Source: Pseudomonadota bacterium (GTDB lineage: Bacteria; Myxococcota_A; Polyangia; Polyangiales; Polyangiaceae). From it: a stretch of DNA of 64,000 bases. The stretch is from NCBI GenBank assembly GCA_023398955.1, contig JAEWRL010000097.1:186001-250000 (forward strand), in the 5' to 3' direction. Within the stretch, counting starts at the first letter, position 1. The number at the start of each line of letters is the position of its first letter. Under the pieces are notes generated by a model. The model made no database searches and had not been told where the DNA came from. It saw only the letters and a program-made list of their open reading frames with translations. A program made the position numbers and the translations under genes. This document shows positions 1 through 9,147 of this stretch, piece after piece.

Positions 1-422
1 TCCTGGTTATCGACCACGTATTCCCTGGGCAGGGCGTGGAGGATCATGCGATCGGCGTCGACCGGGATGGCGCGTGCACCTTCGATGACCCGGTCGAGGT
101 CCGCACGGGTTACCTCCCTGCCCTGGATCGCGCAAACGCCGTCCGAGACGTGACTGCGCACGTGACTGCCCGCAACCCCGGCGTAGACCGTATTGATCTC
201 CACGCCAGCCATGGTTTGCGCCGCATCGATCGCTTCGCGGATCGAGCGTACCGTCCACTCGATGTTGCTCACGACACCTTTGCGCAGTCCGCGACACGGA
301 ACGTTCCCGACGCCCAAAATCGTGATGCCGTCGCTATCTACCTCGCCGACGACGGCAGTAACCTTGGTGCTACCCAGGTCTAAACCAACCACGATCTCTG
401 GAGTCGTAATCGAGTGATTCAT
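1..422 (-). CDS. ftsA: Cell division protein FtsA, N-terminal part
   Basis: FtsA is the actin-like ATPase that tethers the FtsZ ring to the inner membrane and recruits later divisome proteins. Only the first ~140 codons are in the window; the gene runs off the left edge. The N-terminus shows the actin-fold phosphate-1 motif VGLDLGSTKVTAVVGE, followed by the 1C/SHS2 region (around AGSHVRSH) expected of FtsA. The ATG at 422 overlaps the stop of a candidate 37-codon ORF by 4 nt (ATGA), and a purine-rich AAGGGA lies 6-7 nt upstream. It is the last dcw gene visible; ftsZ would be expected next, beyond the window. Confidence 0.93.
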   Translation of the reverse strand, partial: MNHSITTPEIVVGLDLGSTKVTAVVGEVDSDGITILGVGNVPCRGLRKGVVSNIEWTVRSIREAIDAAQTMAGVEINTVYAGVAGSHVRSHVSDGVCAIQGREVTRADLDRVIEGARAIPVDADRMILHALPREYVVDNQ

Positions 423-532
423 GACAATCCCTTGGCTGCCTCCAGTAACTCACCCGGCCGGCGGGAAGCCGAGGCTGCACCGACGCTGCCACGGCGCTCT
501 TCGCGTGGCCAAGTTTTGACCATCACTGCCAT
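419..532 (-). CDS. Candidate 37-aa ORF filling the ftsQ-ftsA gap
   Basis: The 112-nt gap between ftsQ and ftsA is filled exactly by one ORF. It starts with ATG 2 nt after the ftsQ stop and ends in a TGA overlapping the ftsA ATG (ATGA). A good Shine-Dalgarno, GAGGTGA, overlaps the ftsQ stop just before the ATG. The product begins MAVMVKTWPREERRG, is basic and Ala/Ser-rich, and has no membrane segment or recognised domain. Third-position GC is about 61%, apparently lower than its neighbours. It may be a real small protein, or a leader ORF that couples ftsA translation to ftsQ. Coupling geometry is the main evidence. Confidence 0.42.
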   Translation of the reverse strand: MAVMVKTWPREERRGSVGAASASRRPGELLEAAKGLS

Positions 533-534
533 AG

Positions 535-1437
535 TCACCTCATCCTCACTACGACACGCTCAGGATGGGCCGAGTTATCGAGATAGACATGCGCCGGGGT
601 CTGCCCGGCTCTTGCCAGCCTGCCAACTACCCGTGCCGCCATCAGGAGCTTTCGACGCCATTCCCCGACTCCAAGGTGCAGGGACAGTGCTGCCTTGCCA
701 ACGGTGAGGACCACCTCCCCGCCCTCTCCGACGTGTACCTCCTGCGCGGGGTACACACGGCTGAGCTCGATTCGCTCGAACTGCCTCAGAATCTCGAGAC
801 CGGTCGCGATGCGTTCGAGCTCACGGTCGCGGTCCCTCGCCAGATTCTCGGGGGAAATCCCGGTGATCACCGGCATGTCATGCGGATCGGTCGGTTCGAG
901 CCGCTTGAAGGGCTTCGCATCCTGAGCGACGAGGAAGAGGTCGCCTGCGATCAACGCAAGGGCCGATGCTTCTCGCTCGGTGAGTTCCACGCGCAGCGTG
1001 CTGGGCAGCTCCTTGAGAACGCGGGCTTTCTCGACCCACGGATCAGACAGGAGGCGCCTCTCCGCCGCATCGGTGTCCGTTTGGAACAGGTTCTGCCCCA
1101 ACTGGAGTCCCGCTAGCTCAGCTATCCTCGAATCCCCACGTTGACGCTGACCGTCGACCTCAATCGTCCTGACGGCGAAACGCGGCGAATTCAGGGCATA
1201 CCGGTGCGCTCCCCAGGCAGCACCGGCCGACATACCCACTACACTGAGGACGCCGAGCAGCAGTTTGACTGCCTCCCCGATCCTCCCCCAGGCGTTCCCG
1301 CTTGGATGCGTTCGCGACCCCGTCGTCACGGGGCCTGGTGCCGGGCTCTCCTCGAGATTGGGACCCTCACCAGGTGCGTTCACCACCGTGAAGCTCTTGC
1401 GAGTCTTCCTTCGAGCGGTCACCCGGAACCTCCGCAT
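535..1437 (-). CDS. ftsQ: Cell division protein FtsQ
   Basis: FtsQ is the bitopic divisome protein that links FtsA/FtsZ to FtsL/FtsB and the FtsWI synthase. The 300-aa product has a basic cytoplasmic N-terminus (~60 residues), one membrane segment (around LLLGVLSVVGMSAGAAWGA) and then a periplasmic POTRA domain opening with FAVRTIEVDGQRQ, followed by the FtsQ-type beta domain. Length is normal for the family. The ATG at 1437 lies inside the end of murC, giving a 19-nt overlap, so translation is probably coupled. The N-terminal tail is somewhat long, as often seen in this group. Confidence 0.92.
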   Translation of the reverse strand: MRRFRVTARRKTRKSFTVVNAPGEGPNLEESPAPGPVTTGSRTHPSGNAWGRIGEAVKLLLGVLSVVGMSAGAAWGAHRYALNSPRFAVRTIEVDGQRQRGDSRIAELAGLQLGQNLFQTDTDAAERRLLSDPWVEKARVLKELPSTLRVELTEREASALALIAGDLFLVAQDAKPFKRLEPTDPHDMPVITGISPENLARDRDRELERIATGLEILRQFERIELSRVYPAQEVHVGEGGEVVLTVGKAALSLHLGVGEWRRKLLMAARVVGRLARAGQTPAHVYLDNSAHPERVVVRMR

Positions 1438-2813
1438 TCCCGTGCGACAAGAAGTAGCCTTACGTCTTCGAGGATACGGTTGATGTCCCCAGCACCGAGG
1501 GCAATGACGACATCGCCGGGCTGAGCCGCGGCCGCCAGCTCCTTGGCCAAGGCAGCTCGTTCAGGGACGTAATCGACGGCATGGTGGCCGTGCTGAGCGA
1601 TCGCGTGCGCCAGCGCCGCCGAGGAGACCCCCGGGATCGGCTTCTCACCCGCCGCATAGATGTCTGCAATGTGCACGACGTCGGCGTCGTTGAACGCGCG
1701 CGTGAAGTCGTCGAAGAGCAGCTGAGTGCGTGAGTAACGGTGTGGCTGAAATGCCACGAGCACCCTTCTGTCGAACGCTCTGCGCGCCGCCTCGAGCGTT
1801 GCCCGCACCTCCGCCGGATGATGACCATAGTCATCTACGAGGGTGACACCACCCACCTCGGCGACGACGCTGAAGCGTCGCGCGACTCCGTCGAAGGTGG
1901 CGAGGGCGTCCTTCATCACGTCGAATGGGATCTCGAGTTCATCGCCAATAGCGATCGTGGCGAGACAGTTCAGCACGTTGTGCTGGCCCGGCAGTGCCAT
2001 CGCAAACTCGCCGATCGATTCGCCGCGCCTATAGGCGACGAAGCGACTCCCCACGCCTTTGAAGGACACCTCACGCGCCGAGTAGTCCGCTTGGGGCGAG
2101 AAGCCGTAGGTGACGTGTCGGCGCTGAACGCGGGGCAGCAGCTCCTGCACGTGAGGATGATCGAGGCACAGGACCGCAAGCCCATAGAAAGGCACCTTCT
2201 GGACGAACTGGACGAACGCTTCCTTCAAGCGAGCGTGCGTACCGTAGTGATCCAAGTGCTCGGGATCGATGTTCGTGACAGCCGCGATGGTAGGGGTCAA
2301 ACGCAGGAACGACCCGTCGCTCTCGTCCGCCTCGGCAACGAGCAGATCCCCTTCGCCCAGCTTGGCATTGCTGCCAAAAGCCGCCATTCGTCCGCCGACG
2401 ACCACGGTCGGGTCGAGTCCCGCCGCCCGCAACACCGTGGCCACCAGGGAGGTGGTCGTCGTCTTCCCGTGCGAGCCTGCGATGGCCACGCCATACTTGA
2501 CCCGCATCAGCTCCGCCAACATCTCCGCGCGCGATATCACGGGCGTCCCGAGCCGTTGCGCGTGTTCGATCTCCGGGTTCTCCGGGCGGATTGCGCTCGA
2601 GTACACCACAACGTCCGCGCCGGTGACATTCTCCCGCACGTGCCCGATGTCCACCCGTATGCCAAGCCGGCGAAGCCGCCCCGTCATCTCGCCTTCGCGA
2701 AGGTCGGAACCGGAAACATCGAAACCCAGGGTGCGGAGGATCTCAGCGAGGCCGCTCATCCCAATGCCGCCGATCCCGATGAAATGCACGTGGCGTACGC
2801 GTCCTCTGAACAT
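1419..2813 (-). CDS. murC: UDP-N-acetylmuramate--L-alanine ligase MurC
   Basis: MurC adds L-Ala to UDP-MurNAc, the first amino acid of the peptidoglycan stem, in the cytoplasm. The 464-aa protein has the N-terminal Rossmann motif HFIGIGGIGMSG, the Mur ligase P-loop AGSHGKTTTT, and the central and C-terminal Mur domains. A GTG 9 nt further upstream (2822) is in frame, but I chose the ATG at 2813. It gives the usual family start (MFRGRVRHVHF) and a TGATG stop/start overlap with murG. It sits between murG and ftsQ in the dcw operon; murB, often adjacent in other bacteria, is absent here. Confidence 0.96.
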   Translation of the reverse strand: MFRGRVRHVHFIGIGGIGMSGLAEILRTLGFDVSGSDLREGEMTGRLRRLGIRVDIGHVRENVTGADVVVYSSAIRPENPEIEHAQRLGTPVISRAEMLAELMRVKYGVAIAGSHGKTTTTSLVATVLRAAGLDPTVVVGGRMAAFGSNAKLGEGDLLVAEADESDGSFLRLTPTIAAVTNIDPEHLDHYGTHARLKEAFVQFVQKVPFYGLAVLCLDHPHVQELLPRVQRRHVTYGFSPQADYSAREVSFKGVGSRFVAYRRGESIGEFAMALPGQHNVLNCLATIAIGDELEIPFDVMKDALATFDGVARRFSVVAEVGGVTLVDDYGHHPAEVRATLEAARRAFDRRVLVAFQPHRYSRTQLLFDDFTRAFNDADVVHIADIYAAGEKPIPGVSSAALAHAIAQHGHHAVDYVPERAALAKELAAAAQPGDVVIALGAGDINRILEDVRLLLVARECGGSG

Positions 2814-3964
2814 CAGCCGCACTCCTGGTCGCGCTCCGCTGAGCCACCTCGTTCCGTGAGCACCCCCACGGGTCCCTGGCCCGATCCAACTAGCACCTGG
2901 CCCCCCAGCTGCAGCAAGTCCCGAGCGATGGCGTCGGCGGCTCGAGAGCGGCCTAGGTTCGCCGCAGCCTCCGCCATGGAGCCGAGGCGCGTGGGATCCC
3001 CGAGCAGGCGATCAAAGTGCGACGACAAGACCGTCGTGCTAGCCTCCAGCGCGGGAACACAGACCGCAGCACCCGCCTTCTGGAGGGCCTCGGCGTTGCG
3101 ACGCTGATGGTCGCCCGCAGCAAACGGGTAAGGAATGAGCAAACTGGGACGACCGACTGCACAGATTTCGCTGACCGCGCTCGCGCCAGCTCGGCTGACG
3201 ACGAGATCAGCGGCAGCCAGAGCCGCTGGCATGTCGTCGATGAAGGGTACTACCTGCGCTGCGGGACCGAGACCAAGAGCCTCATAACGCTCCCGCGTCG
3301 CTGCTTGGTGTGTGGGGCCACACTGGTGCACGACACGGAGCGTTCGTCCAACTGCGGCGAGGGCGCCCGGGACGCCCTCGTTGAGTGATTTTGCCCCCTG
3401 GCTGCCTCCAAGCACGAGTACCACCTGCTCAGCGTCGCTGACCGCGTAGGGCGAGCGGACGAAACCTTCCCTCAACGGAACGCCCAACCGCCGCACCCGA
3501 GATGGAGGAAATACCGCCTCGGCTTCCTCGAACGCCGTATAGGCTCTGTCGACGAGCGGAGCAGTGAGTGCGTTCGCCAAGCCAACTACGGCGTTCGGCT
3601 CGAGCAGGGCCAGCGGGATGCCCCGCATGCGTGCTGCCACGGCCAAGGGACCTGCCGCGTACCCGCCCACCGAGAAGACCGCCCACGGCCGGTAGCGGCG
3701 CAGGAGGTCAGCGGCTCGTGGGACGCACTGCGCCGCACGCCACACACCCTTCACCATATCCATCATCCCACCACCTCGCAGTGGCAGGACATCAATGAGC
3801 TCGAGCGAGTAGCCGCGGTCAGGCACCACTCGGGTCTCGATGCCGCGACGCGTGCCAACGAACACGATCCTTTCGCGCGGCACGAGCTGTGCAAGTGCGT
3901 CCGCCACCGCGACCAACGGGAACACGTGCCCGCCCGTTCCTCCGCCAGCAAGCAGCACCGTCAT
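2813..3964 (-). CDS. murG: Lipid II synthase, MurG N-acetylglucosaminyltransferase
   Basis: MurG transfers GlcNAc from UDP-GlcNAc to lipid I to make lipid II at the inner leaflet of the cytoplasmic membrane. The 383-aa GT28 protein begins MTVLLAGGGTGGHVFPLVA, the signature glycine-rich loop. It has the C-domain UDP-GlcNAc binding stretch (VLGGSQGAKSLN, then SRAGASAVSEICAVGRPSLL). The ATG overlaps the ftsW stop by 4 nt (ATGA), and its own stop overlaps the murC ATG. The last ~25 residues are a polar extension beyond the usual fold. Confidence 0.96.
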   Translation of the reverse strand: MTVLLAGGGTGGHVFPLVAVADALAQLVPRERIVFVGTRRGIETRVVPDRGYSLELIDVLPLRGGGMMDMVKGVWRAAQCVPRAADLLRRYRPWAVFSVGGYAAGPLAVAARMRGIPLALLEPNAVVGLANALTAPLVDRAYTAFEEAEAVFPPSRVRRLGVPLREGFVRSPYAVSDAEQVVLVLGGSQGAKSLNEGVPGALAAVGRTLRVVHQCGPTHQAATRERYEALGLGPAAQVVPFIDDMPAALAAADLVVSRAGASAVSEICAVGRPSLLIPYPFAAGDHQRRNAEALQKAGAAVCVPALEASTTVLSSHFDRLLGDPTRLGSMAEAAANLGRSRAADAIARDLLQLGGQVLVGSGQGPVGVLTERGGSAERDQECG

Positions 3965-5244
3965 GTCATGCTCCCGAGCGGTCTTCGGGCACCGCTGCCG
4001 CCTGCTGCTCCGGCTCCCGACTGTCGTCGCGGACCAGTCCCATGGGGAGCTCCTGCGTGGCTCGCGAGCACAGCGCTCGCCTCTGGCAAACGTTCATCCA
4101 TGGCGCCAGTCCTGATGTTCGCGGTACCGAGACGGGGCCTGGATATATTGAGGAGTATTCCCGCTGCTACGCCGCTGACAAGCAGGGACGAGCCCCCATA
4201 GCTGACGAAGGGGAGGGTCAGCCCTTTCGTCGGAGCAATGGCCATTGATACTGCAAGGTTGACGAGGGCCTGCGTCCCGAACAGCACGGCAATACCGAAG
4301 GCCAGGTAGGACCCATAGTCGTCGGGTGCGGCGAGCGCCACCCGCACGCCGCGCGCGACGATGACGAGGTAGACCGAGCACAGCAGCAGGATCCCAATGA
4401 ACCCGAGTTCCTCTCCAATGATGGCGGAGACGAAGTCGGTGTGCGCCTCGGGGAGGTACAGCGTCTGCAGTCCGCGACCGAGCCCCATTCCAGACACTTG
4501 GCCAGAACCGAAGCTCATTACTGACTGGAAGGGCTGATAGGCCAGGTCCTGCCTGTGCTCGGACATGTTGAGCCAGGCCTGGACGCGCTCCCACCTATAG
4601 GCTGTCGATTTCACCGCCCAGAGGGCAAGCAAGGCCCCCAGCATGGCGGCGCCAAGCAGGTAACCGAGGCGAGCACCGGCAACGAACAGCAGCGTGAAGG
4701 TCAGGAACAGCAAGACCACCGCACCGCCGAAATCCGGCTGCTTCAGGCAGAGCAGCATCAACATGCCCGCCATGATGAGGTGGGGGAGCATGCCAATCGA
4801 GAAGCTTCTGACCTTCTCACGTTTCTTCGCGAGCGAGTACCCGAGCCATAGGATCAGCGCAAGCTTCGCCGCCTCGGAGGGTTGCAGATTGACTGGCCCA
4901 ATCCGCAGCCAGCGTGCTGCCCCTCCGCCCGTGTGCCCGAACCCGATGACGCTGAGCACCATGAGAACCGTGACAGTTCCCAAAATAGGGTACGTCAACG
5001 GCCTGAGTCGGTGGTAGTCGATGCGCGAGGTCACGAACATGGCGAACAGCGCGACCGCGGCGTAGAGCGCCTGCTTCTTGAGGAAGTACTGGGGGTCACG
5101 GTAGGTGACCGTGGCTTCGATGATGCTGGAGCTGTACACGACGACCACCCCGAATCCAGCCAGGGCAATGACCACAGCCGCCAACACGACGTCGACGGAG
5201 CCGGTGCGAACCTTCGGGGTGAGCAGGTCCCGGAGCAGCGTCAT
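3961..5244 (-). CDS. ftsW: Septal peptidoglycan polymerase FtsW (SEDS family)
   Basis: FtsW is the SEDS-family glycosyltransferase that polymerises lipid II into septal glycan together with the class B PBP FtsI. The 427-aa protein has about ten hydrophobic segments. It carries SEDS hallmarks such as LQPSEAAKLALILWLGYSL and the C-terminal conserved block LPFVSYGGSSLLVSG. A hydrophilic tail of ~50 residues (Gly/Ala-rich, ending around GSGARRPLGSMT) follows the last membrane segment. The ATG overlaps the murD stop by 4 nt. Position between murD and murG is canonical and favours FtsW over RodA. Confidence 0.95.
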   Translation of the reverse strand: MTLLRDLLTPKVRTGSVDVVLAAVVIALAGFGVVVVYSSSIIEATVTYRDPQYFLKKQALYAAVALFAMFVTSRIDYHRLRPLTYPILGTVTVLMVLSVIGFGHTGGGAARWLRIGPVNLQPSEAAKLALILWLGYSLAKKREKVRSFSIGMLPHLIMAGMLMLLCLKQPDFGGAVVLLFLTFTLLFVAGARLGYLLGAAMLGALLALWAVKSTAYRWERVQAWLNMSEHRQDLAYQPFQSVMSFGSGQVSGMGLGRGLQTLYLPEAHTDFVSAIIGEELGFIGILLLCSVYLVIVARGVRVALAAPDDYGSYLAFGIAVLFGTQALVNLAVSMAIAPTKGLTLPFVSYGGSSLLVSGVAAGILLNISRPRLGTANIRTGAMDERLPEASAVLASHAGAPHGTGPRRQSGAGAAGGSGARRPLGSMT

Positions 5245-6593
5245 GGTCGTCCCACGCTTGGGCTATCGGCACGGCAGGCGGCCACCATGGCCCGCACTGC
5301 GGATTGGAACTGTTCGCCACGGTCAGCGTAGCTGCGAAACATGTCGAAACTGGCGCAAGCCGGGCTGAGCAGCACCGCGTCCCCAACCTGAGCCGCAGCA
5401 AAGGCTAGCTTCACGGCCTCGTCGAGGGACCTGGCGTGATACACGGGTGCGCGCTGCCCCACGGCCGCCGCAATCGCGTCGGCTGCCTCACCGAGGACAA
5501 CGACGGCCCTTGCTTTGGCTTCTACCGCTGCAACCAACGAGTCGTAGGAACCCCGCTTGTCTCTACCGCCAGCGATGAGCACTCCGCGCGGTTCGCGCAA
5601 TCCGCGGAGCGCCGTGACGGCCGCACCCACGTTGGTCGCCTTGGAGTCGTCATAGAAGCGAACACCGCGGAGCTCAGCAACGTAAGCCATCCGATGACGG
5701 AGGGGCTGAAACTCCAGCAACGCACGCCGGATGGCATCGCTCTCGACCTGGAGTACTCGCGCTGCCGCGATGGCGGCCGCGGCATTCTCGACGTTGTGGG
5801 CACCCCGCAGCTGCGCCCCCGCCGTCTCGAATCGCTCCCCGGAACCTTGCTCGACGACGACGCTATCCTCAACGGCGTAGTCGCCGCCTGGTCCGAAGGT
5901 CAAGCATCGACCCTCCCCACGGCGCGCCTGGCGCTCACAAGCAGCGTCCCCCACCGGGATGACCGCCACGTCCCCGGGACGCTGATTGACGAAGACGTTC
6001 CCTTTCGCGTCTGCATAATCCTGAAAGCCATCGTAGCGATCGAGGTGATCGTCGGAAATGTTGAGCAGGATAGCGACCTTGGGACGGAGCGTGGGCACGC
6101 GCTCGAGCTGGAAGCTGGAGACCTCGGCGACGAGCACCGAGTAGTCCCCGTCCACCGCCTGGCAGAGTGGAGTTCCCAGGTTCCCGCCGCTGAAGACGCG
6201 ATTGCCTCCGACCTGAAGCATGCCGGCCAAGAGCGTTGTCACAGTGCTCTTGCCGTTGGTTCCTCCGACGCAGACGAGGGGGCTCCGCAGGAAGCGCCAC
6301 CCAAGCTCGAGCTCGGAGATCACCTCGATCCCCGCAGTCTCCGCGGCACGCAGCGCCGGCATCGGCGGGACACCGGGGGACACGACGATCAGATCGGCCC
6401 GGTCCCAGTCCACCCCCTGATGGCCACCGAGCCGAAGCTCGATCCCGAGCTGGCCGACGGGTGCTGGAAGGTCGACGAGCTGTTTCGAATCCGTCCCGAG
6501 GACGGCGGCGCCGTAACGGCGACACAGCTCCGCCGCGGCAATCCCACTTGCCCCGAGACCTACCACGATGACGCGACGACCCTCGAGCTGCAT
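5241..6593 (-). CDS. murD: UDP-MurNAc-L-Ala--D-glutamate ligase MurD
   Basis: MurD adds D-Glu to UDP-MurNAc-L-Ala. The chosen start gives 450 aa, the normal size. The N-terminal motif VIVVGLGASGIAA and the P-loop VGGTNGKSTVTTLL are both present, with the Mur C-terminal domain (FYDDSKATNVGA, then VLIAGGRDKRGSYD). The frame is open 30 codons further upstream, but that extension lies inside mraY and is not MurD-like. The ATG at 6593 is 2 nt after the mraY stop and is the natural start. The stop overlaps ftsW (ATGA). Confidence 0.96.
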   Translation of the reverse strand: MQLEGRRVIVVGLGASGIAAAELCRRYGAAVLGTDSKQLVDLPAPVGQLGIELRLGGHQGVDWDRADLIVVSPGVPPMPALRAAETAGIEVISELELGWRFLRSPLVCVGGTNGKSTVTTLLAGMLQVGGNRVFSGGNLGTPLCQAVDGDYSVLVAEVSSFQLERVPTLRPKVAILLNISDDHLDRYDGFQDYADAKGNVFVNQRPGDVAVIPVGDAACERQARRGEGRCLTFGPGGDYAVEDSVVVEQGSGERFETAGAQLRGAHNVENAAAAIAAARVLQVESDAIRRALLEFQPLRHRMAYVAELRGVRFYDDSKATNVGAAVTALRGLREPRGVLIAGGRDKRGSYDSLVAAVEAKARAVVVLGEAADAIAAAVGQRAPVYHARSLDEAVKLAFAAAQVGDAVLLSPACASFDMFRSYADRGEQFQSAVRAMVAACRADSPSVGRP

Positions 6594-6595
6594 GT

Positions 6596-7726
6596 CTACC
6601 GAACCTTCAACGACGAGAGGCTGACTAGGGCCAAGAGAATGGAGATGATCCAGAAACGGACGATGATTCGGGGCTCCGGCCACCCTTTCTTCTCGAAGTG
6701 GTGGTGAATGGGAGCCATCAGGAAGACGCGCTTCCCGAAGAATCGGAAACTCACGACTTGGGTGACGACACTCAGCGTCTCGACCACGAAGACCCCACCG
6801 ATGACGATGCTGAGCAGCTCGGTCTTGGTGAGCACTGCCATCATTCCAAGCCCTCCCCCAAGAGCCAGCGACCCGACGTCTCCCATGAAGACCTGTGCCG
6901 GATAGGTGTTATACCAGAGAAAGCCGATACCCGCGCCGATCACGGCAGCTGCGAAGACAGCGAGCTCCGACATCGCGTCGATGCCGGCAATGTCGAGGTA
7001 ATCGGCCAAGGGGCGCCCGAACAGCACGGAGCCGGCAACGTACGCCCACACCATGTACGTCCCGGCGCTGATCATGACCGGTCCGATGGCGAGCCCGTCC
7101 AGTCCATCCGTCAGATTGACGGCGTTGCTCATGGCTACGACGACGAAGAGTGCAAACGCCGCGTAGAGCCAGACTGGAAGCTCGATAGGGTACTTGTCGA
7201 AGGCCAGGAACGGCACGCTGAGGCGCCCCCGAATTGCGATCCAGTCAGCCGGGAGCTCAGGCCTGTCGAGGAACAGGTAGGCGATCACAGCACCTCCGAT
7301 CACGACCTGCCCCAACAGCTTGAAGCGCCCCGGAAGCCCGCGAGTATTGCTCCCCTGGATCTTCAAACGATCGTCCAGGTACCCTATGACGCCATACCCA
7401 GCGGTCACTATCGCGGTGGCGAGAACGAAGATGTTCCGGACATCTGCCCAGAGCACCGTAGGCACTAGAACGCTCAGGAGTATCAGAGCACCACCCATGG
7501 TAGGCGTGCCGGCCTTCACGCGATGGGTCTCTGGCCCTTCCTCCCGAATGATCTGGCTAATCTGCTTTCCACGGAGCCGACTGATGAACCAGGGCGCCAG
7601 GAGGAAGACCATCATCATGGCGCTGAGCGTCGCCATGATGATACGGAAGGGCGTATAGCGAAGCACGTTCAGCACGCTTGCCCAGCCGAACTCCGTGCTA
7701 AGCGGGTAGAGTAGTTCGTAGATCAT
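6596..7726 (-). CDS. mraY: Phospho-MurNAc-pentapeptide translocase MraY
   Basis: MraY couples UDP-MurNAc-pentapeptide to undecaprenyl phosphate, forming lipid I. The 376-aa integral membrane protein has about ten transmembrane segments. It has the catalytic motifs GYLDDRLKIQ, NLTDGLDGLAIG and YNTYPAQVFMGDVGSLALGG, plus the HHHFEKKGW loop near the C-terminus. The frame stays open to 7957, but those 77 codons are Arg/Gly-rich and lie inside murF. The start MIYELLYPL at 7726 overlaps the murF stop by 4 nt (ATGA), which settles it. Confidence 0.96.
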   Translation of the reverse strand: MIYELLYPLSTEFGWASVLNVLRYTPFRIIMATLSAMMMVFLLAPWFISRLRGKQISQIIREEGPETHRVKAGTPTMGGALILLSVLVPTVLWADVRNIFVLATAIVTAGYGVIGYLDDRLKIQGSNTRGLPGRFKLLGQVVIGGAVIAYLFLDRPELPADWIAIRGRLSVPFLAFDKYPIELPVWLYAAFALFVVVAMSNAVNLTDGLDGLAIGPVMISAGTYMVWAYVAGSVLFGRPLADYLDIAGIDAMSELAVFAAAVIGAGIGFLWYNTYPAQVFMGDVGSLALGGGLGMMAVLTKTELLSIVIGGVFVVETLSVVTQVVSFRFFGKRVFLMAPIHHHFEKKGWPEPRIIVRFWIISILLALVSLSSLKVR

Positions 7727-9147
7727 CCAGGTACTCCTCTTGCCGCCACGAGAGCCTCGACCGCAAGCTCGAGCCCTACGCTGCGAGAGCCCTTCACCAG
7801 GACCACGTCTCCGGCCGCAATGAACTCCGCGGCGGCCGCCGCGGCCTGCTTCGCATTCTCGACGCCGACGGCTGCGATGCCACGCGCAGCGGCCTCCGCC
7901 TCCAACAATCGCATGTCGCCGGAGACCGCGACGAGCTTGTCCGTAGGCTGCAACCACCTTGCAAGAGAGCGATGCGCTGCGACCGACTCCTCACCCAGCT
8001 CCCGCATCTCCCCCAACACGAGGACGAGCCGGACGCCGCGCACCTCGGCAATCTCGCGAGCGGCCGCGATGGAGCGGTGGACGCTCACGGGGTTCGAATT
8101 ATAGCTGTCATTGATCACGACAGTGCCGTCGCGCAGCACTTGTGGCCGCAGCCGCCCGGTCTCCCCCTCACCCAAAGCGACAGCCGCTTCGTGCACGAGC
8201 TCCGCCGTGACAGCCTCCCCGAGCATTGCCTCGGCAGTGCTGATGCCCGCCGCCCAGCTCATGGCTCCCGCGTACCCCAGGAGCCGGGTCTCGATTCGCA
8301 GACCGGGCCCCGTCGGTCTCTGGAGCTCGATGACCTGTCCCATGTCGCGAACCCGCCGCTCGGCGACCCGGTAATCACAACCCTCGCCGAACCCGAAGGT
8401 GATGCGAGAGCGCGCCGGAGAACGCTCCAGCTGCCGCCGAGCTCGCGTGTCGTCGCCGTTCGCGACGGCAATCCCCTCCGCTCCGAGGGCCCGCAACATG
8501 TCGCCCTCTTCCTGCTCGATAGCGTCCAGATCCCCGATTCCCTGCGCGTGCTCCCAGTCTACGAGGGTCAGCACAGCGACGTCGGGCTCGGTCACCCGCG
8601 CCAGCGACGCGACCTCACCGCGCTGGTTCGTTCCGACCTCGATCACGGCTCGCTGGTGATGCGCTGCGAGGGTCAGCAATACCATCGGCACCCCGACTCG
8701 ATTGTTCAGGTTACCGGGGGTGACCCGTACCCCACCGGGCTCGCTCGCCTCGAGCAAGGCCCCAACGACCGCCTTCGTGGTCGTCTTGCCAGCAGATCCC
8801 ACTATGCACGAAAGCCGCTGCCCCCAGCGACGGCGATGGGCCCTGGCCAGGGCTCCCAGCGCAGCCAGCGGCGAAGAGACGAGCAACTGGGGCAGCTCGA
8901 GCCCGGCAACGCGCCGAGCGACAAGCGCGGCAGCCGCGCCGTTGCGACCGGCCTCGGCAACGAAGTCGTGCCCGTCGAAAGACTCCCCTTCGAGAGCGAC
9001 GTATAGCTTCCCGCGCAGGTCTTTGCGGGTATCGGACTCCACGCCAATCACCCTTTCGAAGGGGACTCCGTGGGTTGCGGCCGCTGTCTCTGCGACCAGC
9101 TCCCGGAGTGAAAACTCCGCAGAGTTGCTCGGGATGGGGGTGGCCAC
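7723..9147 (-). CDS. murF: UDP-MurNAc-tripeptide--D-Ala-D-Ala ligase MurF
   Basis: MurF adds D-Ala-D-Ala to complete the UDP-MurNAc-pentapeptide. The 474-aa product has the MurF N-terminal uridine-binding region (FSLRELVAET, then DTRKDLRGKLYVALEGESFDG), the P-loop VGSAGKTTTKAVVG and the motif INDSYNSNPVS. It starts with GTG at 9147, whose first base is the last base of the murE stop (TAGTG), so the two are tightly coupled. The stop overlaps the mraY start. Confidence 0.95.
   Translation of the reverse strand: MATPIPSNSAEFSLRELVAETAAATHGVPFERVIGVESDTRKDLRGKLYVALEGESFDGHDFVAEAGRNGAAAALVARRVAGLELPQLLVSSPLAALGALARAHRRRWGQRLSCIVGSAGKTTTKAVVGALLEASEPGGVRVTPGNLNNRVGVPMVLLTLAAHHQRAVIEVGTNQRGEVASLARVTEPDVAVLTLVDWEHAQGIGDLDAIEQEEGDMLRALGAEGIAVANGDDTRARRQLERSPARSRITFGFGEGCDYRVAERRVRDMGQVIELQRPTGPGLRIETRLLGYAGAMSWAAGISTAEAMLGEAVTAELVHEAAVALGEGETGRLRPQVLRDGTVVINDSYNSNPVSVHRSIAAAREIAEVRGVRLVLVLGEMRELGEESVAAHRSLARWLQPTDKLVAVSGDMRLLEAEAAARGIAAVGVENAKQAAAAAAEFIAAGDVVLVKGSRSVGLELAVEALVAARGVPG

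Noticed and set aside
1740..3107. 455-codon open frame on the plus strand opposite murC and murG
   Set aside because: It is antisense to clearly coding MurC/MurG, is His/Arg/Pro-rich and has no family motif; long antisense frames are a side effect of high GC at third positions.
5436..6707. 423-codon open frame opposite murD
   Set aside because: It mirrors the MurD coding strand and has no motif; considered a shadow.
7727..7957. Possible 77-residue N-terminal extension of MraY
   Set aside because: It is Arg/Gly-rich and overlaps murF; the ATGA overlap at 7726 marks the real start.
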